From: Gammaproteobacteria bacterium
GTDB lineage: Bacteria > Pseudomonadota > Gammaproteobacteria > Pseudomonadales > Azotimanducaceae
DNA length: 64,000 nt
Reading direction: 5' to 3'
NCBI GenBank assembly: GCA_028818795.1
Contig: JAPPND010000013.1
Location: forward strand, 1-64,000
The notes under the pieces were generated by a model, which did not search any database, had not been told where the DNA came from, and saw nothing but the letters and a program-made list of their open reading frames with translations. A program made the position numbers and the translations under genes. This document shows positions 9,001 through 17,965 of the stretch, piece by piece; position 1 is the first letter of the stretch; each line of letters begins with the position of its first letter.

Positions 9001-9071
9001 AATACGGCCAAGAAGACACGAATGCGGCCAATTTCGGTGATATACGGCCAAAATCACGACGAATACGGCCA
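9001..9071 (+). repeat. Four phased copies of AATACGGCCA
   Basis: AATACGGCCA or one-base variants begin at 9001, 9021, 9041 and 9062, a spacing of 20, 20 and 21 bp, close to two helical turns. The spacers are unrelated to each other. The array lies in the 171-base gap between the 3' ends of the GST gene and the convergent hydrolase. The regular phasing suggests binding sites on one face of the helix. No nearby gene explains them. Confidence 0.7.
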
Positions 9072-9133
9072 GTTTCTAACACATCATGGCCGTCAACTGC
9101 GTTTGCCGCCAACGTGCCGCATTCGTCGACGAA

Positions 9134-10237
9134 CTACCCCGTCATCAGCCAATCCATGATCTTCGGGTTCTCGTCACGGGGATAGGTGTGCGAGAGGTCG
9201 GCGATCTCTCGATACACCACCTTGGCACCTGCCGCAGTCAGCGTGGCGTTTGCGGTGCGTGCCACGTCCACCGGGAACATCCAGTCCAGGGCGCCGTGCA
9301 TGAGGTAGATCTCGAGCGCCGAGAGCCGTTCGCGGGTCGTGCCTTCGAGCAGCAGCGGATGGAAACTCGCCGAACTGGGTGCCAGATGCGTGAAGGGCGA
9401 ATCCTCCCGCAGGCCGGAGACGTAGCAGAACGTGCCCCCGTCGCTCATGCCGGTCAGCAGTAGGCGACCGGGATCGATGTTCCAGCCCTCGCGCACGCGG
9501 GCGACCATGCCCTCGATGTTGGGACTGTCCATGTCGGGACCCATCAGCGCCCAGGTGCGATCCCGGGCGGTCGGCGAGAGCACGATCGCGCCGCGCGACC
9601 GGGCATTGACGAGCCAGGTCATCAGGAAGTCGCGGCCATGGCCCGAGCCGCCGTGGAGGGCGACGACGAGCGGATAGGACTCCTCGGGGTCGTAGTACTC
9701 GGGAACGTAGAGGGAGAAACCGCCGCGCATTCCCCGGTCGTTCTCTGCATGCAGGATGCCGACCTCGTCACGGGTCGTGTCCGCGTCGGTGAGTTTGCGG
9801 AGCAGCGAATCGTCGTTGCGAAGAGACGGCTCCAGGAAAAAGCGGCTAACCGGCGGGAGCATCGCTGCGACGGGATACAGTGCATAGAGGGCCCGGGTCT
9901 GCTGGCCCATGGCGCGATACGCCTGCAGCGCGCCGTTCGGGTCGGCCGCGGCAGCGGCCAGACCTTCGACCGCTCGGCAGACGTGCTCGCCGGCGCGGAC
10001 CACGTGGTCCTTGAACGGTTCGAGATGCTCGGGGAAGGACGTGTTGCGGAACCGCGTGAGCCCCGCTTGCACCGGGTCGCCGGCGTCGGCGACCGCATTG
10101 GCCAATTCAGCGAGTTTGGGCGGATGCAGGTGGCGACCGACCCAGGAAAGCGCGTCCAATGCGGTCATCATGGGCGGCAGAATGCCGCTGATGGCGTCGA
10201 GCAGTTGCTCGTTGTCGTCGTTCATGGTTTCGACCAT
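9134..10237 (-). CDS. Alpha/beta-hydrolase, PHB depolymerase/esterase-like
   Basis: The product has 367 residues from the ATG at 10237; an ATG four codons later (10225) is equally possible. The first 150 residues are helical and unassigned. The hydrolase domain follows, with the oxyanion strand A-L-H-G-G-S-G-H-G, the nucleophile elbow G-M-S-D-G-G (Ser), an acid in H-G-A-L-D-W-M-F-P and the base His in D-L-S-H-T-Y-P. This is the layout of the Esterase_phd/dienelactone hydrolase group. There is no signal peptide, so a cytoplasmic esterase is likely; the substrate is unknown. The upstream DNA is a repeat element and gives no clear promoter. Confidence 0.8.
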   Translation of the reverse strand: MVETMNDDNEQLLDAISGILPPMMTALDALSWVGRHLHPPKLAELANAVADAGDPVQAGLTRFRNTSFPEHLEPFKDHVVRAGEHVCRAVEGLAAAAADPNGALQAYRAMGQQTRALYALYPVAAMLPPVSRFFLEPSLRNDDSLLRKLTDADTTRDEVGILHAENDRGMRGGFSLYVPEYYDPEESYPLVVALHGGSGHGRDFLMTWLVNARSRGAIVLSPTARDRTWALMGPDMDSPNIEGMVARVREGWNIDPGRLLLTGMSDGGTFCYVSGLREDSPFTHLAPSSASFHPLLLEGTTRERLSALEIYLMHGALDWMFPVDVARTANATLTAAGAKVVYREIADLSHTYPRDENPKIMDWLMTG

Positions 10238-10253
10238 TGTATTTGAACGAACC

Positions 10254-10541
10254 GTAGGGGACGGGCTGACGAGTCCGCGCCGCAGCAACGGCACGAAGTG
10301 CCATTGCAAGGGCGCGGAGTCCTCGGGCGGTGGGGGCTGGGGCCAGGCGGCGAGTGCGCGCCCTGCGGGCGCGTTCGAGCCGTTTGGCGGCGTTGTCCCG
10401 TCCCGGCGCGCCCTCCGGGCGCGATCGAGAATGCTGCCGCATTCTCGTGCGGCGGGATCGAAGCCATGCCGGAACCCCACGGGCGACCACGATGGTCAAG
10501 CGGGCGACCGCGCACCTTCGCGGCGCTAGGGTCGCCCCTAC
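10254..10541. mobile_element. MITE-like repeat element with GTAGGGG ends, copy E1
   Basis: It begins GTAGGGGACGGGC and ends GGGTCGCCCCTAC, so the last 7 bases are the inverted complement of the first 7. Inside are a GGCGCGCC/GGGCGCG hairpin and GAGAATGCTGCCGCATTCTC, both shared with copy E2 near 15.1 kb in the opposite orientation. It is the longest copy in the window at 288 bases and may be a composite with extra sequence on the left. It codes for nothing and fills the gap between the hydrolase and the VOC gene. Confidence 0.75.
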
Positions 10542-10605
10542 GCCGCGTTTGATCTACGATTCATCGCATGGGCTTGTTCCCTAGGACATAGGAGGGGAAG
10601 ACGAC

Positions 10606-11460
10606 ATGGCGAAACGGGTCTTCGACCGGGCCGAGGAGGACTTCGGCAACGTCCTCAACATGGAACACATCAACCTCACCGTGCCGGACCAGCAAGTGGC
10701 GGCGCTTTTCTACGTCAGCGGCTTGGGGTTCACGCGCGATCCCTTCATCGACTTCGGCACCTTCAACATGTGGATCAACGTCGGCGAGCAGCAGTTCCAC
10801 CTGCCGAAACGCGACGCGCAGAAGTTCCGAGGCCACATCGGCGTGGTGGTTCCGGATCTCGACGACCTGAAACGCCGCCTCGACTTCATCGACCGGCCCA
10901 TGCAGGGCACGGAGTTCGCCCGCGACGAGAAGAACGATCATATTGCGCTCAAGTGCCCGTGGGGCAACGACATCCGGGCGTATGGACCGGGCTTCGGCAC
11001 GAGTCTCGGCATCCCATTCGCTACGATCGATGTCGCGCCGGACACGGCGGACGGTATCGCGCGCTTCTACAACGAGATACTCGAGTGTCCGGCCACGGCC
11101 GTGGACGACGAGAAGGGAAAGCGTGCGGAGGTCTCGATGGGGGCCAGCCAGCGCCTGGTATTCGCCGAGACCGAAGAGGACATCCCGGACTACGACGGCC
11201 ACCACCTGGCGATCTACGTGTCGAACTTCTCGGGGCCCCACGCCGCGCTGGACGAGCGCGGACTCATCACGGAGGAGTCGGACCAGCACCAGTACCGCTT
11301 CCAGGACATCGTCGACCCGGCCAACGGCGAGCGGCTGACCGAGATCGAGCACGAGGTGCGCAGTCTCAAACACCCCATGTTCAAGCGGAACCTGGTCAAC
11401 CGGAACCCGGCCCAGTCGTTCATGAACTACGCCCAGGGTCGCGACGCCTTCGTACCGTAG
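10606..11460 (+). CDS. VOC family protein (glyoxalase/bleomycin-resistance/dioxygenase fold)
   Basis: A 284-residue protein with two vicinal-oxygen-chelate modules. The first, from about residue 20, reads M-E-H-I-N-L-T-V-P-D then A-A-L-F-Y-V-S-G-L-G-F; the second starts near residue 135. A His and Glu pattern suitable for metal binding is visible (His22, H-L-P, H-I-G-V-V-V, H-H-L-A-I-Y). The exact reaction is not identifiable. A strong ribosome site AGGAGGGG lies 9 bases before the ATG. It is followed after 3 bases by the MoxR/CbbQ-like ATPase gene and is probably the first gene of that operon. Confidence 0.82.
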   Translation: MAKRVFDRAEEDFGNVLNMEHINLTVPDQQVAALFYVSGLGFTRDPFIDFGTFNMWINVGEQQFHLPKRDAQKFRGHIGVVVPDLDDLKRRLDFIDRPMQGTEFARDEKNDHIALKCPWGNDIRAYGPGFGTSLGIPFATIDVAPDTADGIARFYNEILECPATAVDDEKGKRAEVSMGASQRLVFAETEEDIPDYDGHHLAIYVSNFSGPHAALDERGLITEESDQHQYRFQDIVDPANGERLTEIEHEVRSLKHPMFKRNLVNRNPAQSFMNYAQGRDAFVP

Positions 11461-11463
11461 CCC

Positions 11464-12303
11464 GTGGAGAGTCCTTCGGCGCCGGCGCTCGACGGAGCAC
11501 GGCTGGTCACAAGCGAACCCTACTATCTGCCGCTCGCCGACGAGGTGGCGGAGTTCGAGGCTGCCTACGCTACTCGTCTGCCGGTGCTCCTAAAGGGGCC
11601 GACGGGTTGCGGGAAGACGCGCTTCGTGGAGCACATGACGTGGCGCCTGTTCGGCGGTGCCGACATCGACGACCACTTGGTGACGGTATCCTGCCACGAG
11701 GATCTCACGGGAACCGATCTCGTGGGCCGCTACCTCTTGAAGGGCGACGAGACGCTCTGGCAGGACGGTCCGTTGACCCGCGCGGTGCGCGAAGGCTCGA
11801 TCTGCTACTTGGACGAGATCGTCGAGGCGCGCAAGGACACCACGGTGCTCATCCACTCCCTCACCGACCACCGCCGGGTGCTGCCAATCGACAAGACCGG
11901 CGAACTGCTTCGCGCCCACGACGACTTCCTGTTGGTCATCTCCTACAACCCCGGCTATCAGAGCATTCTCAAGGACCTGAAGACGAGCACCCGGCAGCGA
12001 TTCGTGAGCCTGACCTTCGATTATCCGGACGAAGCCCGGGAAGCCGAGATCGTCGCGCACGAGAGCGGTGTGAGCCCCGGCGTGGCGGAACGCCTGGCCG
12101 TGATCGGCGCCAAGGTCCGCAACCTGCGCGAGCACGGCTTCCGGGAAGGCGTGAGCACGCGGCTCCTCATCTACGCCGGTCAGCTCATTCGACACCGGAT
12201 CGAACCACGCCGTGCGGCGCAGGTGGCCATCGTCGAAGCGGTGTCGGACGACGCCAACGTCCAGGAGGCCGTCGCGGGCATCGTCGACGTCGTCTGGCCC
12301 TGA
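11464..12303 (+). CDS. MoxR-type AAA+ ATPase, CbbQ/NirQ/NorQ subfamily
   Basis: A 279-residue AAA+ ATPase. Walker A is G-P-T-G-C-G-K-T (residues 45-52) and Walker B is I-C-Y-L-D-E-I near residue 115, followed by the sensor S-Y-N-P-G-Y near 163. The CbbQ/NorQ C-terminal domain is present. These ATPases work with a VWA partner (CbbO or NorD) to remodel or load metal into a client enzyme such as Rubisco or nitric oxide reductase. No client gene is in the window, so a precise symbol would be a guess. The GTG start is 3 bases after the VOC stop. Confidence 0.9.
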   Translation: MESPSAPALDGARLVTSEPYYLPLADEVAEFEAAYATRLPVLLKGPTGCGKTRFVEHMTWRLFGGADIDDHLVTVSCHEDLTGTDLVGRYLLKGDETLWQDGPLTRAVREGSICYLDEIVEARKDTTVLIHSLTDHRRVLPIDKTGELLRAHDDFLLVISYNPGYQSILKDLKTSTRQRFVSLTFDYPDEAREAEIVAHESGVSPGVAERLAVIGAKVRNLREHGFREGVSTRLLIYAGQLIRHRIEPRRAAQVAIVEAVSDDANVQEAVAGIVDVVWP

Positions 12304-12326
12304 CCGCGCTCACCGACATCGACCGG

Positions 12327-14291
12327 ATGGTGGCGTTGTTCGCCGAAGGCATCGCGGGTCGTCCGGTGCACATCAAGTCCCTGGTGGAGTTCGCTGGCGA
12401 CCCCGTCCTTACCGCCGGGGATGGCATCGGCGCGAATCACGACGGCGATGCAGTCTACCTGCCCGAGCAGATCGAACACTTCTCGGACGAGGGATTGAAC
12501 GGGGCGCTCTACCGCCTCGCGACACTCGATGAACTCGGATTCCGGGAGTTCGGGACCTACCGATTCGACATCGAGACGGCACGCCGTCGGGTGCCGTGGC
12601 TGGCCGCCAACCCATTCGCGACACCCCTCCTGCGGCATTCCGACCTAACCGTCTTCTTCCATTCCTTTGCCCGCCCAAGCATCGCGAGGGCGCTGTTTAG
12701 GGTCATCGAGGCAGCCCGGGTCCGGACCGCCGTATCGCGTCGGTATCCCGGTACCCGGCGCTACCGGCGGTCCCTGGCGAACCACTTGGCTGATCGATGG
12801 GCGGAACCCATCACAGAATTTTCCGAGCTCGACACGCTTGGCGCAGCCCTCCTCGGCGTCGACGTGGAGTCCCGGCTCTTTCCACTCGCAGCGGACGTCC
12901 TAACGCCAATCGCCGACGTCTACACGTCGGCCGCTGCAACCGTTGCCTGCTACGAGGCGTTGGGCATTGGTCAGGGTCCGGAGGGTGAGACGGCGGAACG
13001 CTCCGAAGAGACGACGATGGAGTGGCTCCAGCGCGAGGCGAGGCTCGATGATTGGGACGAGGAACTCGCCGACAAGGATGCCGAGATCGCAGCGCTCGAG
13101 TTCGCGGAACTTGCCGCGGCGGAGGAGACGAGGGTGGCCAACTCGTCCGGGCAGGACGGCGACACCCGCGAAGTGGGCGCTGCACTCGTCGCGGAACGCG
13201 ATCAACTCAAGCGTCGTATCGACATGGAACGTTCGTCGGTCCGGCGGGCCTTGGGAGACGGCCACGACCGCGCGGCCAGTTTCCGCTACGACGAATGGGA
13301 CTACCACAGCGGCACCTACCTGCGCGGCTGGTGCCGGCTCTACGAGGAGCGCCTGGATGCGGACCACGGGTCGGGCGCCCAAGCCCTGTTCGACGCCGTG
13401 CGTCCCCATCTCCGCGCCGCCCGCCGCCAGTTCGAACAGGTGCGGCCCACGGGCTACCAGCGCGTGAAGAGGACGCCGGACGGCGATGAACTCGACCTCG
13501 ACGCCATCGTTCAGACACGCGCCGACATCCGCACCGGCGCATCACCGGATGAACGGGTCTACAGCCGTCGGGAACGCCTGCGGCGGGACGTGGGCGCGGC
13601 ATTGCTGGTTGACCTTTCGGCATCCACCGACGACGTCGTACCCGAACAACGCGAGCACCCATCGGATAGGACCCGCAACGCCCAGGACATACGCGATCCC
13701 TACTTCGACGACGATGACGAATACGATTTCGCTGCCCGGATGGCCGAGGAAGCGGCGAAGCGGCGGATCATCGACATCCTGCGCGAGTCGGTGCTGTTGC
13801 TGGGCGCGGCCCTCGAGAGCCTGGGTGATCGCTACGGAATCTACGGCTTCTCCGGCTACGGCCGCGACTGCGTCGAGTTCTACGTCGCCAAGGAGTTCGA
13901 CGACCCCTTCGACGATCGTGCCCTGGACGCCATCGCCGCCATGAAGCCGAAACGCTCGACGCGCATGGGTCCGGCGATTCGCCATGCCTGCACGAAGCTG
14001 GACGGAAGCGGCGCGGCGCTAAAGGTGTTGATGATCGTCAGCGACGGATTTCCCCAGGACCACGACTACGGGCCGAACCGGGGCCAGCACGAATACGGCG
14101 TTCAGGACGCCGCCCGGGCGCTCGTCGAGGCCGAGGCCCGAGGAGTCGAGACGTTCTGCGTGACCGTGGACCGGTCGGGACACGACTACCTGCGGAGAAT
14201 GTGCCCCGCCGACCGGTACCTCGTGATCGAGGAAACGGCGGAACTGCCAGCGGCCCTCCAGAAGACCTACCGGCAGCTCACCCGGGCATGA
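12327..14291 (+). CDS. VWA-domain protein of the CbbO/NorD type, partner of the adjacent ATPase
   Basis: About 654 residues from the ATG at 12327. The frame is open further 5', where a CTG at 12300 would overlap the ATPase stop as CTGA, so the true start may be 9 codons earlier. The N-terminal 400 residues are helical with a charged linker (about 220-280). The C-terminal von Willebrand A domain has a MIDAS site: D-L-S-A-S near residue 430, a Thr in T-R-M-G-P-A-I and S-D-G-F near 575. This is the usual CbbO/NorD build. It lacks membrane segments. It probably forms a cytoplasmic complex with the upstream ATPase. Confidence 0.87.
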   Translation: MVALFAEGIAGRPVHIKSLVEFAGDPVLTAGDGIGANHDGDAVYLPEQIEHFSDEGLNGALYRLATLDELGFREFGTYRFDIETARRRVPWLAANPFATPLLRHSDLTVFFHSFARPSIARALFRVIEAARVRTAVSRRYPGTRRYRRSLANHLADRWAEPITEFSELDTLGAALLGVDVESRLFPLAADVLTPIADVYTSAAATVACYEALGIGQGPEGETAERSEETTMEWLQREARLDDWDEELADKDAEIAALEFAELAAAEETRVANSSGQDGDTREVGAALVAERDQLKRRIDMERSSVRRALGDGHDRAASFRYDEWDYHSGTYLRGWCRLYEERLDADHGSGAQALFDAVRPHLRAARRQFEQVRPTGYQRVKRTPDGDELDLDAIVQTRADIRTGASPDERVYSRRERLRRDVGAALLVDLSASTDDVVPEQREHPSDRTRNAQDIRDPYFDDDDEYDFAARMAEEAAKRRIIDILRESVLLLGAALESLGDRYGIYGFSGYGRDCVEFYVAKEFDDPFDDRALDAIAAMKPKRSTRMGPAIRHACTKLDGSGAALKVLMIVSDGFPQDHDYGPNRGQHEYGVQDAARALVEAEARGVETFCVTVDRSGHDYLRRMCPADRYLVIEETAELPAALQKTYRQLTRA

Positions 14292-14294
14292 CCG

Positions 14295-14963
14295 CTAGTC
14301 GTCGCCGCCAATGCCGAACAGCAACAGTAGCGAACTGAAGATGTTGTACAAGCCTACGTAGATTCCGACGGTCGCCGAGATGTAGTTGGTCTGTTCGCCA
14401 CGCACCACCGCGCTGGTTTCCCAGAGAATCAATGCCGAGCCGAACAGGATGCAGATGCCTGCCATCACCTGGGCGAATAGCGTCGAGTAGTAGAACAGCG
14501 ATACGATCCACGAGGCCACGATGATGATCGCGCCGACGATGAGAAAACCGGTCAGGAAGCTGAAGTCGCGCTTGGTCGTTACCGTGTAGATCGACAGGCC
14601 GAGGAAGGCCACTGCGGTGATTCCAAGGGACTGCGCGACGATGGCGCCGCCATCGGCCAGGCCGAGTACCCCGCCCACGAGCGGACCAAGGGAAAAGCCG
14701 AGAAACCCGGTGAGGGCGAATACCCAGACGAGACCCCAGATGCTGTTCTGGGTCTTGTGCACGGCGAACAGGAGCCCGAAGAAGACGAGCAGGGTGATGA
14801 AACCGAGGTGTGGTGCGCCGATTGCGACCGCGATGGACGCCGTGGCGGCGCTCCACAGGAGGGTCATGGCGAGCAGGGCGTAGGTGTTGCGAAGCACCTT
14901 GTTGACTTCGATCGCCGACGGGCGCGCGGTGAGTATTCGGGGTTCGGCCATTGCGTAGTTCAT
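14295..14963 (-). CDS. Bax inhibitor-1/YccA family membrane protein
   Basis: A 222-residue integral membrane protein with seven hydrophobic spans. It has the family features: an N-terminal cytosolic L-R-N-T-Y-A-L-L-A-M-T-L-L segment, repeated G-F-x-G-x-S-L-G-P in the middle, and a C-terminal Y-V-G-L-Y-N-I-F-S-S-L-L-x-L-F-G with an acidic end (G-G-D-D). Members act on membrane protein quality control (YccA inhibits FtsH) or as calcium leak channels; which applies here is not known. It is convergent with the VWA gene, 3 bases apart. The ATG at 14963 is used; M-A-E-P four codons later is an alternative. Confidence 0.93.
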   Translation of the reverse strand: MNYAMAEPRILTARPSAIEVNKVLRNTYALLAMTLLWSAATASIAVAIGAPHLGFITLLVFFGLLFAVHKTQNSIWGLVWVFALTGFLGFSLGPLVGGVLGLADGGAIVAQSLGITAVAFLGLSIYTVTTKRDFSFLTGFLIVGAIIIVASWIVSLFYYSTLFAQVMAGICILFGSALILWETSAVVRGEQTNYISATVGIYVGLYNIFSSLLLLFGIGGDD

Positions 14964-15307
14964 CCAATCGGTTGGCGGTCGGGGACTATATTGCCACTCG
15001 CTTGCCGGGTTTCAAGTGGGCCGACCTCCGGGTGCACGACAATTTCGTGGTGAGACGTCCGTAGGGGCGACCCTTGTGGTCGCCCGCTCGGCTGCGGTCG
15101 CCCGTCGGGATTCCGCACGGATTGATCCCGAGGCACGAGAATGCGGCAGCATTCTCGATCGCGCCCGCAGGGCGCGCCGGGACGGGACAAGCCCGTCCCC
15201 TACGTCCTCCACCAAGTATCTGGCGTAACACCTCCGACAACCAATCACCTTGACAACTACCGGGCGCGAATCGAGAATCCCGCACCCGGTCAAGACCGGC
15301 CCCTCGT
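14964..15307. other. Intergenic region between ybhL-like gene and tRNA-Met
   Basis: Apart from the GTAGGGG-ended element E2 (15061-15203) I see no gene here. The 5' part must hold the promoter of the Bax inhibitor-1 gene on the minus strand, and the last 100 bases that of the tRNA. No clear -35/-10 pair stands out. Confidence 0.5.
15061..15203. mobile_element. MITE-like repeat element with GTAGGGG ends, copy E2
   Basis: This is the clearest copy, 143 bases. It opens GTAGGGGCGACCCTTGTGG and closes CAAGCCCGTCCCCTAC, with terminal 7-bp inverted repeats. Inside are GGTCGCCC and GGGACGGG hairpins and the palindrome GAGAATGCGGCAGCATTCTC. GTCC occurs directly on both sides (15057-15060 and 15204-15207), a possible 4-bp target duplication, though such a short match may be chance. 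It encodes nothing. Confidence 0.8.
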
Positions 15308-15384
15308 GGCTGCGTAGCTCAGCTGGTTAGAGCACAGCATTCATAATGCTGAAGTCGTTGGTTCGAGTCCAACCGCAGCTACCA
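15308..15384 (+). tRNA. tRNA-Met (CAT), elongator type
   Basis: A full cloverleaf can be drawn: acceptor GGCTGCG/CGCAGCT with a G1-U72 wobble, D-arm AGCTCAGCTGGTTAGAGC, anticodon stem CAGCA/TGCTG around loop TTCATAA (anticodon CAT), and T-arm GTTGG TTCGAGT CCAAC. CCA is encoded at 15382-15384. The paired first base and close likeness to the E. coli elongator rule out the initiator. A tRNA-Ile2 with lysidine would also carry CAT, but the sequence matches elongator Met better. Confidence 0.93.
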
Positions 15385-15410
15385 CTCACATCTTAAGGAC
15401 CGTGCCCGTA

Positions 15411-15836
15411 ATGAGCGATCTCAAGACGAGGCCCACCGCTTCGAGCGTGGACGCGTTCATCGACACCGTGGACGACGAGCACAAACGCGCGGACTGCCGG
15501 GTCCTCGCCGGATTGATGGCGGAGATAACGGGTGCCGAGGGCGTCATGCGGGGCTCGAGCATCGTTGGCTTCGGCAGCTACCACTACCGCTACGCCAGCG
15601 GCCGGGAGGGCGACTTCTTCGAGGCCGGGTTCTCGCCACGGAAACGGGCATTGACGATCTATGTGATGGCCGGGTTCGCGGAATACGAAGACCTGTTGGC
15701 CAGGCTTGGAAAGTACTCGACCGGCAAGTCATGCCTCTACGTCAAACGCCTGGCCGACATCGACTTCGACCTACTGCGCGAGATGCTGATCCGATCGGTG
15801 GCGTACATCCGGGCCAAGTACCCGCCCGTCGCGTGA
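15411..15836 (+). CDS. DUF1801 domain-containing protein
   Basis: A 141-residue cytoplasmic protein of the DUF1801/YdhG-like group: V-D-A-F-I-D-T-V near the start, M-R-G-S-S-I-V-G-F-G-S-Y-H-Y-R in the middle, then F-F-E-A-G-F-S-P-R-K-R-A-L-T-I-Y-V-M and a C-terminal K-S-C-L-Y-V-K-R-L-A-D-I-D. Function unknown. The ATG at 15411 is chosen over the GTG at 15402 because S-D-L-K-T is a normal family start. It overlaps the next gene by 4 bases (GTGA), so the two form an operon. Confidence 0.85.
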   Translation: MSDLKTRPTASSVDAFIDTVDDEHKRADCRVLAGLMAEITGAEGVMRGSSIVGFGSYHYRYASGREGDFFEAGFSPRKRALTIYVMAGFAEYEDLLARLGKYSTGKSCLYVKRLADIDFDLLREMLIRSVAYIRAKYPPVA

Positions 15837-16270
15837 CGGAGCCAGACGCTCTCGAATTCCTCCGCCGCCGGGTTGCCGGAATGTTTCCCGGACGACGCAT
15901 CGACGGAAAGCTGATTGCGGAGAACATCGCCTTCGGTGCTGCAGCGCTCGGTGCCGGGCACGTCGAACTCGTCGACCGGGATGACTGGTGGTTCGTGGCG
16001 AGCGAGTTCAACTGGCTCGTGGCGTCCAAGGCCCACACCAGGGAGATCGAGTTGTTCGAGACGATGCTGCCGTTCCCCGAGCAGTCGCCGACCGGTCACC
16101 GGGCCGAGATCTACGTCACGGCGTTTGCCGAGGCGGCCTATTTTCGAATCGGGGACGCGGTGACGTGGCTGCGCGGGGAAACCACCGGTGGCAGGCTGCC
16201 GGACTCGGGCGTCGTGCCGCCGTGGTGCACCAACCTGCTGGCGTTTCGAATGCCCCGGATCACACGTTGA
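15833..16270 (+). CDS. Conserved hypothetical protein
   Basis: A 145-residue protein. The GTG start at 15833 overlaps the DUF1801 stop as GTGA. It is soluble, with N-terminal [14 protein letters not shown] and a Trp-rich middle ([14 protein letters not shown]). I do not recognise a family. Coupling to the DUF1801 gene suggests a shared role. It converges on ychF with an 11-base overlap. Confidence 0.65.
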   Translation: MTEPDALEFLRRRVAGMFPGRRIDGKLIAENIAFGAAALGAGHVELVDRDDWWFVASEFNWLVASKAHTREIELFETMLPFPEQSPTGHRAEIYVTAFAEAAYFRIGDAVTWLRGETTGGRLPDSGVVPPWCTNLLAFRMPRITR

Positions 16271-17351
16271 AGCGGAAGTGGACGACGTCGCCATCCCGGA
16301 CGACGTAGTCCTTGCCCTCTAGTCTTCGCCGCCCGGCCTCCCGCGCCCCCGACTCGCCACCGTGGGCGATGTAGTCGTCGTACGAGACCACCTCCGCTCG
16401 GATGAAACCGCGCTCGAAATCCGTGTGGATGACGCCCGCCGCCTGGGGCGCGAGCGTTCCCACCGGTACGGTCCAGGCCCGGGCTTCCTTTGGCTCCGCC
16501 GTGAAATAGTGGTGCAGGTCGAGAAGGCGATACCCCGCACGGACAACCCGGTCGAGGCCGGGCTCGTCGAGACCGAGATCTTCGAGGAACTCGTCCCGGT
16601 CGGCGTCGTCCAGTTCGCTGATCTCGGCTTCGATCTTGGCGCACACCGGTACCACAACGGCGTCTTCCGACGCCGCGCGCGTCGCCACGGCGGTGAGCAT
16701 CGGGTTGTCCTCGAAGCCGTCCTCGGCGACGTTCGCAACGTACATCACGGGTTTCTGGGTAATGAAATGGCACTCGCGAAGCAGGCCGAGTTCGTGGCTC
16801 GGGAGTCCCATCGCGCGAACCGGTTTGCCGGCTTCGAGGCTGGCACGCACCCGGTCGAGGAGGGCGACCAGCACCCGGGCATCCTTGTCGCCGGCGTTGG
16901 CTATGCGGCGGTTTCGGTCGTGAACCCGTTCGGCCGTTTCGAGATCGGCGAGCGCGAGTTCGATGTCGATGATGTCGATGTCCCCGCCGGGGTCGACACC
17001 GCCCGAGACATGGGCGATGTTGTCGTCCTCGAAACATCGTACGACGTGGGCGAGAGCGTCGGTTTCGCGGATGTGGGCGAGGAACTGGTTGCCGAGCCCC
17101 TCGCCGTTGGCGGCGCCCGCCACCAGTCCGGCGATGTCGACGAACGCCATGGCGCTGGGTACGACGCGCGCCGGCTTGACGATCTCGGCGATGCGGTCGA
17201 GGCGTGGATCGGGAACCGGTACGACCCCGGTGTTCGGTTCGATGGTGCAAAACGGGAAGTTCTCGGCATCGACGGAGGCCCGGGTCAAGGCGTTGAACAG
17301 CGTTGACTTGCCGACGTTGGGAAGGCCCACGATGCCGCAGTTGAATCCCAT
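16260..17351 (-). CDS. ychF: Redox-regulated ribosome-associated ATPase YchF (OLA1 family)
   Basis: A 363-residue P-loop protein, exactly the family length. The P-loop is G-L-P-N-V-G-K-S (9-16), followed by [10 protein letters not shown] (switch I), D-I-A-G-L-V (G3), a helical coiled-coil domain, and a C-terminal TGS domain (about 280-363). YchF prefers ATP, binds ribosomes and acts in stress and translation control. The ATG at 17351 starts the canonical M-G-F-N-C-G-I-V-G. It is the last gene of rplY-pth-ychF, 2 bases after pth. Confidence 0.97.
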   Translation of the reverse strand: MGFNCGIVGLPNVGKSTLFNALTRASVDAENFPFCTIEPNTGVVPVPDPRLDRIAEIVKPARVVPSAMAFVDIAGLVAGAANGEGLGNQFLAHIRETDALAHVVRCFEDDNIAHVSGGVDPGGDIDIIDIELALADLETAERVHDRNRRIANAGDKDARVLVALLDRVRASLEAGKPVRAMGLPSHELGLLRECHFITQKPVMYVANVAEDGFEDNPMLTAVATRAASEDAVVVPVCAKIEAEISELDDADRDEFLEDLGLDEPGLDRVVRAGYRLLDLHHYFTAEPKEARAWTVPVGTLAPQAAGVIHTDFERGFIRAEVVSYDDYIAHGGESGAREAGRRRLEGKDYVVRDGDVVHFRFNV

Positions 17352-17353
17352 TG

Positions 17354-17944
17354 CTACTCGGTTCGGTCCGGTGCGTGGAACAGGTTCATGGCCTGCTGCA
17401 AGTCTCCTTCGAGTACCAGGTCGAGGACTTCGTCGGACAACCACGCGGCCTGCGTGGCGGCTTCGCGATCGGCGGGGGGCATGGCGGCGCGGGTTAGATA
17501 GGCAACCATCTCGTCGGCGTTGCCGGGATGTCCGATGCCGATCCGCAACCGGGCGAAACTCCGATCGTTGCCCAGCGCCGCGATCACGCTCTTCAAGCCG
17601 TTGTGGCCGTTGTGGCCGCCGCCGTCCTTCAATCGGCACCTGCCGACCGGGAAAGCGACTTCATCGTAGGCGATCAGCATTTCAGCCGGTGCGATCTTGT
17701 GGAACCTCGTCACGGCGCTGACGGCGTCGCCGGAGAGGTTGACGTAGGTGGTTGGCAGCAGGAGACGGACATCGCGCCCGAGCATGTCGCCGCGGCCGAG
17801 GGCGCCCTTGGATTTTCGGTCCTCGGCTAGGGGGATGCCGAAACGCCGGGCGAGCGACTCAAGCCAGGCGGCGCCGATATTGTGGCGGGTGCGGGCGTAG
17901 CGGGCGCCCGGATTGCCGAGCCCGGCGATGAGGCGTATGGCCAC
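17354..17944 (-). CDS. pth: Peptidyl-tRNA hydrolase
   Basis: This 196-residue cytoplasmic enzyme releases tRNA from peptidyl-tRNAs that fall off the ribosome. All catalytic and binding residues are present: Asn11 (G-L-G-N-P-G), the catalytic His21 (R-H-N), Asn69 (T-Y-V-N-L-S-G), Asp94 (A-Y-D-E) and Asn115 (G-G-H-N-G-H-N-G-L). It has the normal Pth length and no insertions. It sits between rplY (21 bases upstream) and ychF (2 bases downstream), the standard gammaproteobacterial order. Confidence 0.97.
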   Translation of the reverse strand: MAIRLIAGLGNPGARYARTRHNIGAAWLESLARRFGIPLAEDRKSKGALGRGDMLGRDVRLLLPTTYVNLSGDAVSAVTRFHKIAPAEMLIAYDEVAFPVGRCRLKDGGGHNGHNGLKSVIAALGNDRSFARLRIGIGHPGNADEMVAYLTRAAMPPADREAATQAAWLSDEVLDLVLEGDLQQAMNLFHAPDRTE

Positions 17945-17965
17945 GGCGAACTCTCACGCTGCCGA

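Noticed and set aside
9001-9071. CRISPR-like array
   Set aside because: The repeat is 10 bp with 10-bp spacers and only four units, with no cas genes.
10770-12326. Long open frame upstream of the VWA gene
   Set aside because: It overlaps the VOC and ATPase genes completely, and its translation is Arg- and Gly-rich shadow sequence; only the part from about 12300 is real.
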